Under the pieces are notes generated by a model. That model was not told the origin of the DNA and ran no database searches. It was given only the letters and a program-made list of their open reading frames with translations. From positions 1,448,066-1,512,065 of the forward strand of contig OX463781.1 in assembly GCA_949825025.1 (NCBI GenBank): DNA of 64,000 nt. Reading direction: 5' to 3'. Position numbers and translations under genes: made by a program. The number at the start of each line of letters is the position of its first letter. Positions within the stretch are counted from its first letter, which is position 1. The stretch comes from Siphlonurus alternatus. Taxonomy: Eukaryota; Arthropoda; Insecta; Ephemeroptera; Siphlonuridae. This document shows positions 1 through 48,776 of the stretch, piece after piece.

Positions 1-218
1 ACGCTAAACTAAGAGGGGGAGGGACAGGAGGAGGGGTCAAGCTACCCCCTTCTATTTAAATCCATAAACTCCTTGAAATTTTTTCTCACTAATTTTCGTT
101 GTTGAAATACATTGCTGGCTAACTACTTTTTTTTTTCAGATTTCATGGAGCACTTTTTCCTGTTTTCAAACATTTTTTTCGACCCCCCTCCCCCCCTAAC
201 TCTCTTGGTAATGCTGTG
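1..218. mobile_element. MITE-O fragment, cut by window edge
   Basis: Shares with 30400-30575, 52891-53545 and 54323-54604 the interior GAAATACATTGCTGG and a GGTAATGCT end beside a run of C. The left end is outside the window or degenerate. Confidence 0.5.
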
Positions 219-501
219 GTTAATTTGTGGAGGAATTTCTCATCTTAATACTGACCAGGTGATGACGTTAAAATGGACCGAATTGCTTTCCAAATTAAAA
301 AAGTTGTAAAATATGTGCATAAAACAAGCTACCTAAAAATGAGCCGAATTAAAATTCAAATTCCATAACTCACTGCAAATTAATGCTTAAGAACTGTGCA
401 ATATTCCAAGGGTAAGAAATGTGTTTATTTCTTTAAATTCAAGCGTGTAGTAATTCTTGCTATGGACTTTTAAGAACCCCGAGAGCTCGTTTCATGAATT
501 A

Positions 502-740
502 CCCGAGTTTAAATAAATTTCATCTTTTATTCACTATTGAACTCTCTTCTTGTGTAATTTCCTCTTATTTTGCAACATTTTAGAGAAAAATACGAGATTA
601 CGTCTATTTCCTCTTCTTGAACATAAAATGTTAAAAATATTGTCTCCATTTCATCCTCACTTTGAACGAAGAGGAAGTAAGATGTGTTTTAGAGTAAAAA
701 AGATTGAAGGATGACTTGAAAAGGTAATTTTTCAACTAGA
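502..740 (-). mobile_element. MITE-A copy 1
   Basis: Begins CCCGAGTTTAAAT and ends TTTTTCAACTAG, the minus-strand form of the family. Internal ATTTTGCAACATTTTAGAG and CATAAAATGTTA blocks match the other copies. Confidence 0.85.
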
Positions 741-900
741 GACGACAAATTAGTACCGGACTCTTTATCTGATGGACTATTGACTGCACCGAGCCCCGCG
801 AGTCCCGCTCCAAAAGTTAAAGAAACTAGTACCACTCCTAGAAGATATTATAAATCAATACATACCGCCTATGAGACTATCTTTCCTAACTGCTAAGTAA

Positions 901-1033
901 TGGCCGTAAGTTGCAGCCAACCTATCCTAGAAAAATCGGAGAATTATCCGAGAAATTTAATGTTAATTAGTAAATAATCCACGGATAATCCTCAGATTAT
1001 TCTCGGATAGGTGGCTGCAACTTACGACCATAA
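901..1033. mobile_element. Short palindromic MITE
   Basis: Inverted arms GGCCGTAAGTTGCAGCCA and TGGCTGCAACTTACGACC at 903 and 1014, followed inward by CTATCC/GGATAG. Single copy here. Confidence 0.7.
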
Positions 1034-1305
1034 GAGTTGCAAAGAGGCGGACAGATCGCCTCGCTTGATGCCAAAGTGTCTCTACTTGCATGCTCAGAAA
1101 ATTAATTAGGTTTAGTAAAAGTTAGAGTACTCGTTGTGCAACGTTCCGCTAAGTGACCAAATGTGATAAGCTCTTCAAAGGGCTGGAGCGACCAAGCGAG
1201 ACCCAAGTAGCAAAATTTGCCTGAGGGATTTTACTTTCAGGTAAGACATCGATATCTTTAAAAAAAATGTCTAATTACTTAACAAAATCTTTTAAAAAGG
1301 TACAA

Positions 1306-1922
1306 TGGACAACATACATGAAAAAATTTTATTGCAGAAATTAATAGAGGGTACCAAATTATGCTACTCAGAATATTTTCAGATTTTTTTGAGTCCCGCA
1401 ACTATTTTTAAATAATTATTGAAAGTTCTGTGATTTCAGTTGGCAACCCTGAATCCATAATAAAAAGGATAGAGACTGGACGCCTATTGACGCCTCCAGG
1501 GGGCGTGGCAGCACTTTCAATAATGGAGGCTTCAAGTGATGCGCTTTCGCTGAGCAACTGTTTGTCGCTAAGGTCCATCTTGCACTTGAAAATGAAACAA
1601 AGTGTTTTTTTAACTTTTCTCGGTTATAAATCAAGTAAAAAATCTAAATTTTGAATTATCTACTTTATTTTTCAGTTTGGACCAAAGTTCCGTAAAGGAA
1701 TTATCCCTGAAAAATCTTATTATTGGTGAAAAAACGAATTCACGTTTTTTTTTTACATAGGTTTGGTATAGTGGGTGGGATCACCGAAAAATCAGCTGAC
1801 TTGAAGCCTCTATTATTTAAAAATAGTTCTGAGTCTCAAAAAAATCTGAACAAATTCAGAGTAGCATAATTTGGTACCCTCTATTAATTTCTGTAATAAT
1901 TTTTTTTCATGCACGTTGTCCT
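1306..1922. mobile_element. MITE-E palindrome with nested MITE-F
   Basis: Long inverted arms: AATTAATAGAGGGTACCAAA on the left and its complement near 1871-1891, with GGACAAC/GTTGTCC near the ends. A second inverted-repeat element (MITE-F, 1525-1810) lies inside. Confidence 0.75.
1525..1810. mobile_element. MITE-F copy 1
   Basis: Ends GGAGGCTTCAAGTG and CAGCTGACTTGAAGCCTC. The same ends occur at 8638-8874. Confidence 0.75.
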
Positions 1923-1947
1923 ACAATATTGAATTTCAAATGTTTAA

Positions 1948-3241
1948 ATGTGCTTTCCGAATGATGGCGCTTGCATTTCCTGTACCAGCTGTGTTGCTGA
2001 TACGGCTAGGATCACAGGCTTGACAAGTATATGTATTGTTCCGACTAGTCCAGGCTGTGGTTGTGGGAAATCCCGGGACATTTCGCCAATTCACCGCATG
2101 AAATCGTACATTTCTATTAAATCACATGTCATTGGGCTTGCCAATTGTGTGATATATAGAACTCATTTTCATCCCTATCGGCAGCCAAGTACTACAGAAA
2201 TTTGGTCCCTTATCAAATTATATAACATCGTTTCGTTGGTTGCACATGCAAAACATAATATGCATTGCGTTCACTTCATATATTAGTACATGCATTTTAT
2301 TCCTTAACGATTTGCAAATTATTCGTAACAAGCATGTAAAATACCGTAAAGAAGTATAATAAAAGTAGGTAAATAATAGAGTTAATAGATTACTTTATCA
2401 AATTGTTCTTCAAACCAAAATCTTCTACTAGCTCGCAATGGTTGTAACAAACCATTGTTTATAATGTCTGTTGCATGAAGCCTTTTTCATTGTTAAACAT
2501 GGGACGATGTAGTGCCTAATTTTGCCACCAGAGCAGAGAACGTGATGGCCTTGTTGGCGCTTATTTAGTTAACCGTTTCAACTTCATAATTAACGGTCAT
2601 TTTCCATAAGTTAACATGTAAATCAACAACCGTCCCATGTTTTTCACTCATAAGACAGACATTACACAACAATACTTTGTTTACTAACAACGAGCAGAAG
2701 ACTTTCTTCAAACAGTACTTTTACGAAATAAAATTTTAGTACATTTTTAAAATTCACTTCTAGACAAAATAATGTTTTGTAAATATATTTTATCCCTGAT
2801 AATTTTGCAAGAAAAAATAAATAACATTGTTGTTTAAATTCGGTATCTCGTGTAACATTTAATTTAGTCAGCAGAGAGTGTGTCATTGTATTGTTGGTAC
2901 AAGATCGGGCAAACACTCCCGGTGACTGATTGAACGTTTGTCGAGCGCTCCACGGTAATAGCATTGCCATCAATTGCATTACTGTTTGTACACTACCTGA
3001 CAGCTGATTTGTTTACCTTGGCAGTCGCGTCGAACTACAGCTGAAATAAACTTCTTCCTCGGTACACTTGCAAATCTATCGTGAAAAAATGTCAACTTTT
3101 CAATAGTTTTGAGTGCACAAGTAGTTCACTTAATGAAGTAAATATTAAATTTATTATTGTATTAGATAGAAGGTTCATTCAACTGAATATATTAAATCAG
3201 AGAGTTCAAAAGATTTGAAGTTTATCAACTTTTGAAATAAA
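1948..3241. other. No recognisable gene
   Basis: An open frame runs 1948-2286 on the plus strand, and the opposite strand is nearly open too, but I recognise no family. The rest is AT-rich with no clear repeat structure. Confidence 0.4.
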
Positions 3242-3457
3242 TTAAAGGTAGTTGAATATTACTGGACTGTTTCCACTTGCAAATTACATTACGAGAAACT
3301 TGAACACTGAATTATATTGTCAATAGTTTTTTATCATCACTACACTTCAGATGCAGCTGTTTTATTTTAGTATAAGATCTCGGTAATAGCCTGCTCCCAT
3401 GCATTCTTGGATGAATCGACGAGTGGAAACAGTCCGGTAAGATTCAATTACCTTTAA
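3242..3457. mobile_element. MITE-R, TTAA-flanked
   Basis: TTAA at 3242 and 3454. Inverted ends AAAGGTAGTTGAATATTACT and its near complement at 3435-3455; the arms continue through GGACTGTTTCCACT for about 40 bp. Confidence 0.8.
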
Positions 3458-3946
3458 TTTGTTGTAAATTTTGAAATATTTATAATTAATACCTTTGCAG
3501 GTAACAGGCAAGTCAAATTGTTTTAATTTTAATAATTACAAAACATTATTTAATAATTTAAACAATTATGATATTTTCAGTAAAATGTGATGAGAATTTC
3601 TCAACTAAACTGATATTTTTGTCAAACTATAAAACAACTCCGAGAGGTCGATTTTGTCCTCGGCTCCAATTGATCCTCGATGTCACGATGTTGATGGTTC
3701 GCAGAAGATCCTTACAATTTACTTTTTCTCAAACAAAACTGCAGTTTTTTTGTTTTGTTTTGCTGCCCATGAATTTCCTATATACTCACCGACCAAACTA
3801 GAAACTTCTCTTCACCCAAAATTAATTGTAATTTACTAGATTTAATAGATTTACTTGGTTTAAAGTCGAAAGGTTTTGGTCATGCACAAACTTTTATGTG
3901 CAGTAATGATTTGTGTTCATGTGGTAGGAGCCAATGCTGTTAAATT

Positions 3947-4345
3947 CCTAGTTGAAAAATTACGTCTTCAACTCATCCTTAACACGTCTAAACCTAATCT
4001 TTTTACCTCCAAAACACATCTTAATTCCTCCTCACTTAATCTGAGGATAAAATGGAGAATGGGCGCAATCCACGAAGCGAGTTATCCAGGTTTCTCACTA
4101 ACCACGTGTTTTTTTAGTGTCATTGAATTAGGCTGGTACTAACCGCGGTTAGCAAGTAAACTGGACAATTCTTTTGTGAATCGCTCCCAACATTTCTAAC
4201 ATTTTTGTTCAAGAAGAGAAAAAAAGACGTTATCTCACCTTTTTACTTTTTTTCCCCTCTAAAATGGTGCAAAATAGGAGGGAATTAAACGAGAGGAGAG
4301 AGCTTAATAATAATGAATAAAAGATGAAATTTATTTCAACTCAGG
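3947..4345 (+). mobile_element. MITE-A copy 2, interrupted by MITE-J
   Basis: Starts CCTAGTTGAAAAATTACGTC, ends TTTCAACTCAGG. The body is split at about 4060-4190 by another element. Confidence 0.85.
4060..4190. mobile_element. MITE-J copy 1 nested in MITE-A
   Basis: Ends TGGGCGCAATCCACGAAGC and TTTGTGAATCGCTCCCA, inverted. It interrupts MITE-A at a point where other copies are continuous. Related ends occur at 18563-18740 and 36255. Confidence 0.75.
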
Positions 4346-5181
4346 ATGCTGATTGCTGATGCGTTTTGTACAATGAATTCTTAATTGAAAATTTTGTGTA
4401 AATAAATTCTAGAATTGTAATTCCTTACCTATATACTATCAGTATTATAATATAGTCCAACCCAATTTATTTAAACTGTCTCCCAATTATTATCAAAAGT
4501 TGTGAATTCATCATTATTACTTTTATTTAACGTATTTTCAGAGAATATATTATATTGAAATGTAAATAAAATGCAAGCTTCAGTTCCCCAATATTTTGTA
4601 CATAAGTAAGACGTTAACGACACAAATAAGTATTTATATTTACATCGTTAGTCATTAAATATTTCAGCGCAGGCAATAAAATATATAAAATGTTGTTAAT
4701 TGTGGCGTTTTATTTGCTACCTCTCTCATTAAGATGCATTCTGTGTTCTAAGTTTTTAATTTAATGACTTGTCGCATCCTTCCGATTATTTTTTTAACAG
4801 GCACAATTTATTTTTCAGTGAAATTCTAGCTGACTGATGGTTAAAGGAAGGGAAAGGGTTTACATTGATAATTTCAAACTTATTAGTGCACAAAAAATGA
4901 CACCACCCTCCTTTTCTTAAGCACTGAATACCATGATGGAACTATAAGAGTGAATACTAGCTTTTTGTTTTGCGTACAAACACAAGTTGCAACTTTTTAA
5001 GCCTGGAATGAGGGCAGTTGCGGCCTGACTGATTGGCCAATCAGAGAAGGCGTTACTGAGTTTACGACTTAAAACAAAAGATCGTACTCACTGCTTTGCG
5101 AGTTTCACCAAGTCTTAGAGATCTCCTTATGGTCACAAATTTATTGTAACCAAGATTTTCAGAACTTCGTGAACTCTTAGA
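4346..5181. other. AT-rich spacer with a MITE-K half
   Basis: From about 4843 the sequence resembles the left half of the element at 26730-27004 (TTAAAGGAAGGG, then CAAACTTATTAGTGCA). Nothing else recognised. Confidence 0.4.
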
Positions 5182-5412
5182 GTGGTGGCGCTAGTGTAGC
5201 ACTACGAAATCAGGCGTGAATCCAGGGGGTGGGCTGGAGAGACTGTAGCCCACCTCCCCCAAAACTTTGGATTTAACATGGGCAATGTAGGCATTCCACT
5301 CCATTTTTTTAACATAAACCTTTGGGAGACAGCCACCCCCTAACTCTAAAATTTGGTTCTGTATCTGTGCCTGTAAGCAATTTATATTACGCGCTATACA
5401 CTAGCGCCACCA
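5182..5412. mobile_element. Inverted-repeat element hosting a hAT-like MITE
   Basis: Ends GTGGTGGCGCTAGTGTA and TACACTAGCGCCACCAC are exact inverted repeats. A similar end (TGTGGCGCTGGTGTAGC) occurs near 56681. Confidence 0.7.
5211..5373. mobile_element. hAT-like MITE-M copy
   Basis: CAGGCGTGAATCCAGGGGG to GTATCTGTGCCTG; the interior resembles that of the 9384 copy. Target duplication not clean. Confidence 0.55.
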
Positions 5413-5461
5413 CGCACCACGCTCAGATCCCGCCTCTGAAAAGTTGATCAAATTTCCGTCT

Positions 5462-5826
5462 TTAAGGTAGAGATCAGCTGGCCCAATGCTAAAAAAATCC
5501 CATTCATAAAAATTATGAAAAAAAAATTAAAATGTTCTCCTCTACATCCCCTATCAGTAGGTAAAATATCAGGTATACAAAAACGAGCTAGTTTTCGAGT
5601 TATTAATTTTTAAAGTTTTCTAATTTAATATTGAGAAATGGAACTTCCATGCTAAATTAGTCAACTTTAAAAATTAATAACTCGAAAACTAGCTCGTTTT
5701 TGTATACCTGATATTTTACCTACTGATAGGGGATGTAGAGGAGAACATTTTAAATTTTTTTTATAATTTTTATGAATGGGATGTTTTTAGCATTGGGCCA
5801 GCTGATCCGTATTATCTCTACCTTAA
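5462..5826. mobile_element. MITE-D1 copy 1, long palindrome with TTAA
   Basis: TTAAGGTAGAGATCAGCTGG to GATCCGTATTATCTCTACCTTAA. The arms are complementary over about 150 bp, including AAAACGAGCTAGTTTTCGAG. TTAA lies on both sides. A second copy is at 34849. Confidence 0.9.
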
Positions 5827-5833
5827 AAGACAC

Positions 5834-6079
5834 CCCTAGTTGAAAAATTTCGTCTTCTACTCATCCTACACACTTCTGAACCTATAACTTTTTAAGGACT
5901 AAAATACATCTTATTTCCTCTTCACTCAAAGTGATGATGAAAAGAGGACAATATATCTAACATTTTATGTTCAAGAAGAGGAAAATAGACGTAATATCGT
6001 CTCTCTTTTTACCTCTAAAATGATGAAAAATAAGAGGAAATTAGAGTAATTAAACGAGAAGAGAGCTTAAAGTAGAGTG
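5834..6079 (+). mobile_element. MITE-A copy 3, right end lost
   Basis: Starts CCCTAGTTGAAAAATTTCGT and follows the family to GAGAGCTTAA; the terminal TTTCAACT is missing. Confidence 0.8.
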
Positions 6080-6639
6080 AGCGAAAAATTGACCGATGGT
6101 AAAGCTCATTCTCTTGCATGTAAAAAGTTACTTTGGAGCACCATAAATATTTAAGCATCTGAAATCAGTTGAGACCGTCCTTTGTAAAAATTCTGAGCAT
6201 TTGGGTCTAAAAGTCGATGACTTCGTCCATCTACTCAATGCTAACGCTCGAAAAACGTGGCTTCTTTTTTATTCGAACTTTAATTTCTTTCGCAATCTCC
6301 CGTAAAATGTGTTTAAAAAATAATCTAAGATAGAACATATTATGGTGAATCAGAAAGTGTCATAACCTTTATTAGCCCTTCATAAAAATTTTGAGAAAAT
6401 TCTGATACAATACAAAAATTCAAGGCAAATTTTCATTTCAAACGTTGCGGTCTACGGGTTAACAGCTGACTGGATCAACGGGATCAACAACACTATATAA
6501 CTTCAGCAGATGCTCGTATTGCGCAACTTACATAAATTTCTACTGCGCAGCTTTTGAGGAGCCGACGTAACTTTTTCGTATGCACATATATAGTGCGTGA
6601 CGTCATTCCCGTCATGCACTGCGCACTCAACTCGCTGAC

Positions 6640-6684
6640 TCCTCTTTAATAGCAAATAGAAGATGATATTTATTTCAACTCGGG
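6640..6684 (+). mobile_element. MITE-A right-end fragment
   Basis: CTTTAATAGCAAATAGAAGATG then TTTATTTCAACTCGGGG, only the last 45 bp of the family. Confidence 0.65.
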
Positions 6685-6717
6685 GCGGAGGTCTCAGTAA
6701 ATAATGGTCTCCGAGAA

Positions 6718-6866
6718 TGTCCCGATAGTTGACGTTCAAAAAAGGCGCCGAGGAAAGTGGGGCTTATGACGTCACATATATTATATTATATGGAGTATAG
6801 CCCTGGTCGTCAAGTGCGCACGAGCAGCTGTCACTTTCGTCAGCGCCTTTTGTGAACGTCGGGACT
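6718..6866. mobile_element. Palindromic element with TGACGTCA
   Basis: GTCCCGATAGTTGACGTTCA on the left, TGAACGTCGGGAC on the right, with AAGGCGC/GCGCCTTT next inside. Flanked by pieces of the MITE-K outer arms, and the same arrangement occurs inside 26730-27004. Confidence 0.65.
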
Positions 6867-7109
6867 TGCTGGAACTACTAGACGGTGCTGACATTTTTTC
6901 CTCAATGCAATAATAAATTTGACATTAATTATAAATCGATGAAAGTATAAAAATTAAAGTCTTCCCCTTCCTTTAAAATATCTCGACAAACTGATTAGGT
7001 GATAAAAAGCAAAATAAGACCTAGTTAGAATAGTTAGATTTTAGTATTATTTTATTAGGCAAAAAAATTTCATAATTTAGAAAAAGAATATAAATAATAA
7101 AATAAGGCA

Positions 7110-7265
7110 GTGCAAAGTTGCGTTGCAAAGTACGAAATTTAGTCCTTGCTGACGTCACAACCCACAGCCAGTCTCGATTAGAATTGATGACGTCACAACT
7201 CAATTCTAATCTAGACTGGCTGTGGGTTGTGACGTCAGCAAGGACCTTAATTCTTTGCAGTTCGC
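7110..7265. repeat. Hairpin with three TGACGTCA sites
   Basis: Perfect or near-perfect arms (7141-7190 against 7198-7246) containing TGACGTCAC at 7150, 7188 and 7230. The flanks also pair (TGCAAAGTACGAA with TTCTTTGCAG). Probably a MITE; the sites are exact CRE octamers. Confidence 0.8.
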
Positions 7266-7640
7266 ATGGTCGCACCACATGCGGATAAAAACAATGCGGA
7301 AGTTGAAACTCGAGCAACAATTGGTGTCTGTCTAATTTGTAATTAGTATTATCCTTTAAAACGTTTTATAAATTGCATCTATTGGCTCCTCTATTGTTAT
7401 CTTCACTGAAAATTTGTAATAAAAAACACAACGTACAGTTTCATCACTCCTTTATTCAGCACACCTTGATCATCTTCGCACACAAACGATTTACTACACA
7501 GAAAAAGTTTTCTAAACACAAGATGTTAAACAATTCGGAACACCTCTAAAGTTACATTTTTATTTCATTGAGAGTTAACATTTTTTATTAGATTTTACAC
7601 GACAGAACGTTCGTGTTTTCTTGAGGTGTACCGACGGGGG

Positions 7641-7840
7641 CAGACGCGGATCCAAGGGGGGGGGGGGGGCGATGGGGGCGATCGCCCCCTCCAAAAGGTC
7701 CCAAAATACATTGAAGGTGTTACCACCCCCACCCGTCGTCCCCCCCCCCCCTCCCACTCCAAATTTTAACATTGCCGTATTGCCGTATAGGGCACTGCTC
7801 CCCCCTCCCCCCCCAAAGCCGTGAGCTGGATCCGCCCCTG
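7641..7840. mobile_element. hAT-like MITE-M with exact 8-bp target duplication
   Basis: Starts CAGACGCGGATCCA and ends TGGATCCGCCCCTG, an imperfect terminal inverted repeat. GACGGGGG is duplicated exactly at 7633-7640 and 7841-7848, as for hAT transposons. The interior is C/G-run rich and noncoding. Confidence 0.9.
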
Positions 7841-7970
7841 GACGGGGGACTTGAAAGAAGGTGTCTCGTTGTGTATATCGGTATGAAGTGAAGGTCAGTC
7901 GATGCTGCTCTTCTTCTTTCACTCACCTGTCTCACCTTGATGCCAAACGTCGTTTATGACGTCACCCCTA

Positions 7971-8402
7971 AAGGTGGATTTTCATGAGCGACAACGGTGA
8001 TGCGGCCCGATTTGATGTAAAAGCTGCGAAATCCTCAGCGGCGAATTCGCTGGTAATCGAGTTAAGGCAGATTCACATGGCGATCTTTATCATGCGACGC
8101 GACGCGAATTATGCGCACTTGCTGTGACATCTATTGGCAGCCATATTTGGCGATTAAAAAAATAGCATCGCAATTAACGCGATTTCGCTGCCGCAACCTG
8201 GCGAATTTGCTCGCCGCATAGGATTTCACAGCTTGTGTGACAAAATCGCGTCGCATCGCCGTTGTCGCCATCTGAATCCGCCTTTATTTACGATGCTCTT
8301 TTTCTTTTATTCGCCCAATATGGCCGCCAATGGATGTTATAGCAAGTGCGCTTTATTCGCGTTGCGTCGCAGGCTGAAAATCAACCATGAAAATCCACCT
8401 TA
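7971..8402. mobile_element. MITE-B, one copy nested in another
   Basis: Outer ends AAGGTGGATTTTCATGAGCG and CATGAAAATCCACCTT. A second copy with ends AAGGCAGATTCACATGGCG and CATCTGAATCCGCCTT fills 8064-8284, inserted near a TTAA in the outer copy. Confidence 0.85.
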
Positions 8403-8637
8403 AGACCTGTCCACTTTTAAATCCCACTTTCGGTACAGTGGTTACCACAAAATTTAGGACAACAAAGATTGATTGTTGTTTTATTTATTATGATAATCAC
8501 TGTACACAAAACAGAACGTTCCTGATTTCAGGTGCATGTCATCAAAAAATGTGTGGAGATACAAACGGTGGGGAAACTCACTTTATGTTTCACGAAGTGC
8601 AATAAAATTTATTCTTGACTTTATTTATGGAGGCTTC

Positions 8638-8874
8638 AAGTGTTCCCCGGCGGAAAAATTTTCTCCACAAGCCACCATGCTAGAAAATTTGAATTTTCTC
8701 TCAGTAACTGATATTGAAGCTATTAATTTGAAAATATCCCCCCCCCATCCTTCTTTAAACGAATCAAGAGGTTATCAAATTTCTTTGATGCCAAAAATGC
8801 AATTTCAAGTTTTTTTTTACACAGGATTGGATAAATGGTGGAAACGCCGCAAAATCAGCTGACTTGAAGCCTCC
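8638..8874. mobile_element. MITE-F copy 2
   Basis: GGAGGCTTCAAGTG to CAGCTGACTTGAAGCCTCC. The interior is related in inverted orientation to about 32080-32310. Confidence 0.75.
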
Positions 8875-8879
8875 ACTGT

Positions 8880-9375
8880 GTTGGCCCGACATTCGGGATT
8901 ACAACCACAAAAATTTTGATGTTTTTTTAATGCAAGAAAGTTTTTTATTTTATCTTGCTGATTTTTATCAAATTATTTATATACTTTTTGTATGTGAAAG
9001 CAGCCTTGATCATTAATTGCCTAAAATTAATACATCATTAACTTTATTATAACCTGATTTATGTATGTAATTTTACTAATAAAAATTAAGTACCACTTTC
9101 AATCAGAAAATTTTTGAACAACATCACATGACTGGCATTTTTAGTGAAACAAAATTCCACTGCATGATTATATTTCTTAACTTTTACCTCTGCTGGTGTT
9201 CAATGTAGTGTGTTGTGATAATGACTGAGTTCTCAGGTCACCTGAGGAAGACAGAGGTGGACTCTCGAACTGTCGTGAAGTTGAATACAAGTGAGAGAGA
9301 TTGTCACAGCAAGATGATTGCAGTGTGTACAGTTCAACACAGAAGTGCAGCTAAATGACGCTGCGCAGGAATGTA
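8880..9375. other. No recognisable feature
   Basis: AT-rich unique-looking sequence between MITE-F and a hAT-like MITE. Confidence 0.4.
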
Positions 9376-9383
9376 GTGATCAA

Positions 9384-9546
9384 CAGGAATGGATCCAGAA
9401 AAAAAATTCGGAGGGGGCTGCCTCCATAAGGTCAATATTAAAGAAAAAAAATTAAGTGGGGGAAATGCCTATATTGCCACTGTTAAATCCAAAATTTGGG
9501 GGGGGGGAGCTGCAGCCCCCCCAGCTTCCCCCTGGATCCGCGTCTG
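9384..9546. mobile_element. hAT-like MITE-M copy
   Basis: CAGGAATGGATCCAG to CTGGATCCGCGTCTG. Flanks GTGATCAA and GTGAGATCAA look like an 8-bp duplication with a later 2-bp insertion. Confidence 0.7.
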
Positions 9547-9659
9547 GTGAGATCAACATCTTTAATGTTGTCCCCGTAGTTCGGAGGAGGCAACATTAAC
9601 TTTTTTTTTTTTTAAATTTGCAGCATGCACCATAAACTAACAAGGTACACTTAATAGAA

Positions 9660-10158
9660 GTGGATTGGTGGGGAGAGGGGTTTATTTTCGATTTAAGCTG
9701 TAGGCAACATTATTATTTTATTATAACATTTTACATTGATCACAATGATCACCTATTTTATGGATTTTTCTCTTTGTGTCACTTTTACTGATCTTGCAGA
9801 AACTGAAGGTTTATAATAATATATATATATATTATACACGATTGAACTTAATTAACATAGTATCAATTAAGTTGTAATGTGAGTGTAATTTTCAAAGTGA
9901 CCCTTGCATGTAGCCCCACGTTCCGTCTGTTCTAGGATGTGGTGGCATGTGGGTCCACTTTCACTGTGTGGTCCAAGAGGCGGGGATGTTATATATATAC
10001 GCAGTGGTGGCGGGTGGGTCCATTTCCTGTTTTGTTCTAGGAGGCGAGGGCGGGTGGGTCCTCTTTCCGTGTATGATCTAGGAGGTGAAGTTGGTTGCTT
10101 CCAATTCTCAAATTTGGTCTAGGGAGTGGGGGTTTCGGGTCCACTTCTCATATTCGGT
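9660..10158 (-). other. Presumed Grd 3' UTR
   Basis: Follows the TAG. The first 260 bp are minisatellite-like. AATAAA on the minus strand occurs at 9722-9717 and 9686-9681, either of which could direct polyadenylation. Extent is inferred; a longer UTR cannot be excluded. Confidence 0.45.
9681..9722 (-). terminator. Candidate Grd polyadenylation signals
   Basis: Two AATAAA hexamers read on the minus strand, 437 and 473 bp after the stop codon. Candidate only; the region is AT-rich and such hexamers are common by chance. Confidence 0.35.

Positions 10159-10180
<22 letters not shown>
9905..10180 (-). repeat. Degenerate minisatellite overlapping the Grd stop codon
   Basis: On the minus strand several units of roughly 40-65 bp begin GGACCC(A/G)CC and carry CCTAGA about 20 bp later. 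Units start near 10178, 10136, 10058, 10019 and 9957. The first one encodes DPPSPTA and the TAG stop. Confidence 0.7.
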
Positions 10181-47718
<37,538 letters not shown>

Positions 47719-47895
47719 GGCCACGTGGCACAGACACGTGTCTCGGCGCACGTGTCGTCCGGAGTCACGATGGGGAATGTGCGGAGATCGTCCGAGGAGC
47801 CGGAGCACGCCTGCGTCACTCGCCGGCGCAGCCTCCCTCCGTCCCGCGGATTTATCACGTTCGTCCCCACATCGGACATTTGTTCTTAAATATTA
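47719..47895 (-). promoter_or_regulatory. Grd 5' leader with overlapping uORF
   Basis: GC- and CpG-rich stretch just upstream of the start ATG. An out-of-frame ATG at 47879 opens a 64-codon frame that ends at 47685, overlapping the main start. A TATTTAA-like sequence lies at about 47892-47886. Whether transcription starts above or below the uORF ATG is unknown. Confidence 0.4.
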
Positions 47896-48029
47896 GATCC
47901 GGGTACTTTCCAACCTATCTAGTAAGGACATTTTAAGAATCAGTACATGTGTTGAAATAAATGTCATCTCTTTAAGCCTATACTCTAGTTTTTTTATTTT
48001 ACTTTATCATCTCTTTCATGATGGGCACT

Positions 48030-48293
48030 ATACAGTTGAAAAATTACGTCTTCAACTCATACAAGTTTAAATCTAATCTTGTTACCTCTAAAACACATCT
48101 TATTTCCTCCTCGCTCAAAGTGAGGATGAAATTAATATAACGATATTCCTAACATTTTATGCTCAAGAAGAGGAAAAAAGACGTAACCTCGTATCTTCTC
48201 CTCTTTTTCATCTAAAATGGTGCAAAATAAGAGAAGAAAATACGAGAAGAGAGCTTAATAGAGAATAAAAGATGGAATTTATTTCAACTCGGG
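48030..48293 (+). mobile_element. MITE-A copy 17
   Basis: ACAGTTGAAAAATTACGTC to TTTATTTCAACTCGGG. Confidence 0.9.
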
Positions 48294-48296
48294 TAG

Positions 48297-48510
48297 TCTA
48301 ATTCCCTCTTATTTTGCACCATTTTAGAGAGAAAAAGAGTGAAAACACGAAATTATGTAATTTTTCCTCTTCTTGAGCATAAAATGTTAAAACTGTTGTC
48401 TTCATTTCATCCTCACTCTGAGCGAGGAGAAATAAGATGTGTTTTAGAGGTTAAAAAATCAGGTTTAGACGTGTGAAGGATGAGTTGTAAACGTAATATT
48501 TCAATTACTG
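48297..48510 (-). mobile_element. MITE-A copy 18, tail to tail with copy 17
   Basis: Starts TCTAATTCCCTCTTATTTTG; ends ACGTAATATTTCAATTACTG. With copy 17 it makes a long inverted repeat. Confidence 0.85.
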
Positions 48511-48776
48511 TTATTTCAAGTACTTTTCACACTATTAAATACAAATTTTGGTCTGAATTAAACACACAATTAAAATATAAAAATTGGTGTGTTGGTACTG
48601 CGCTATTTTCCCCGTGAAATTATCTCTTGATTTTAATTTGATAAATGATAACTATTAATGTACAATTGATTAACTTAAAAGTATTTTTGAATTCTATAAA
48701 AACGAAATTTAGGGACTACAAAATCAACATTCCTCCTGAACACTTAAGTATTATACCCAAACTTAAAGGTACATTT

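Noticed and set aside
7575..7935. Gly/Pro-rich frames on both strands
   Set aside because: Come from G/C runs in a hAT-like MITE.
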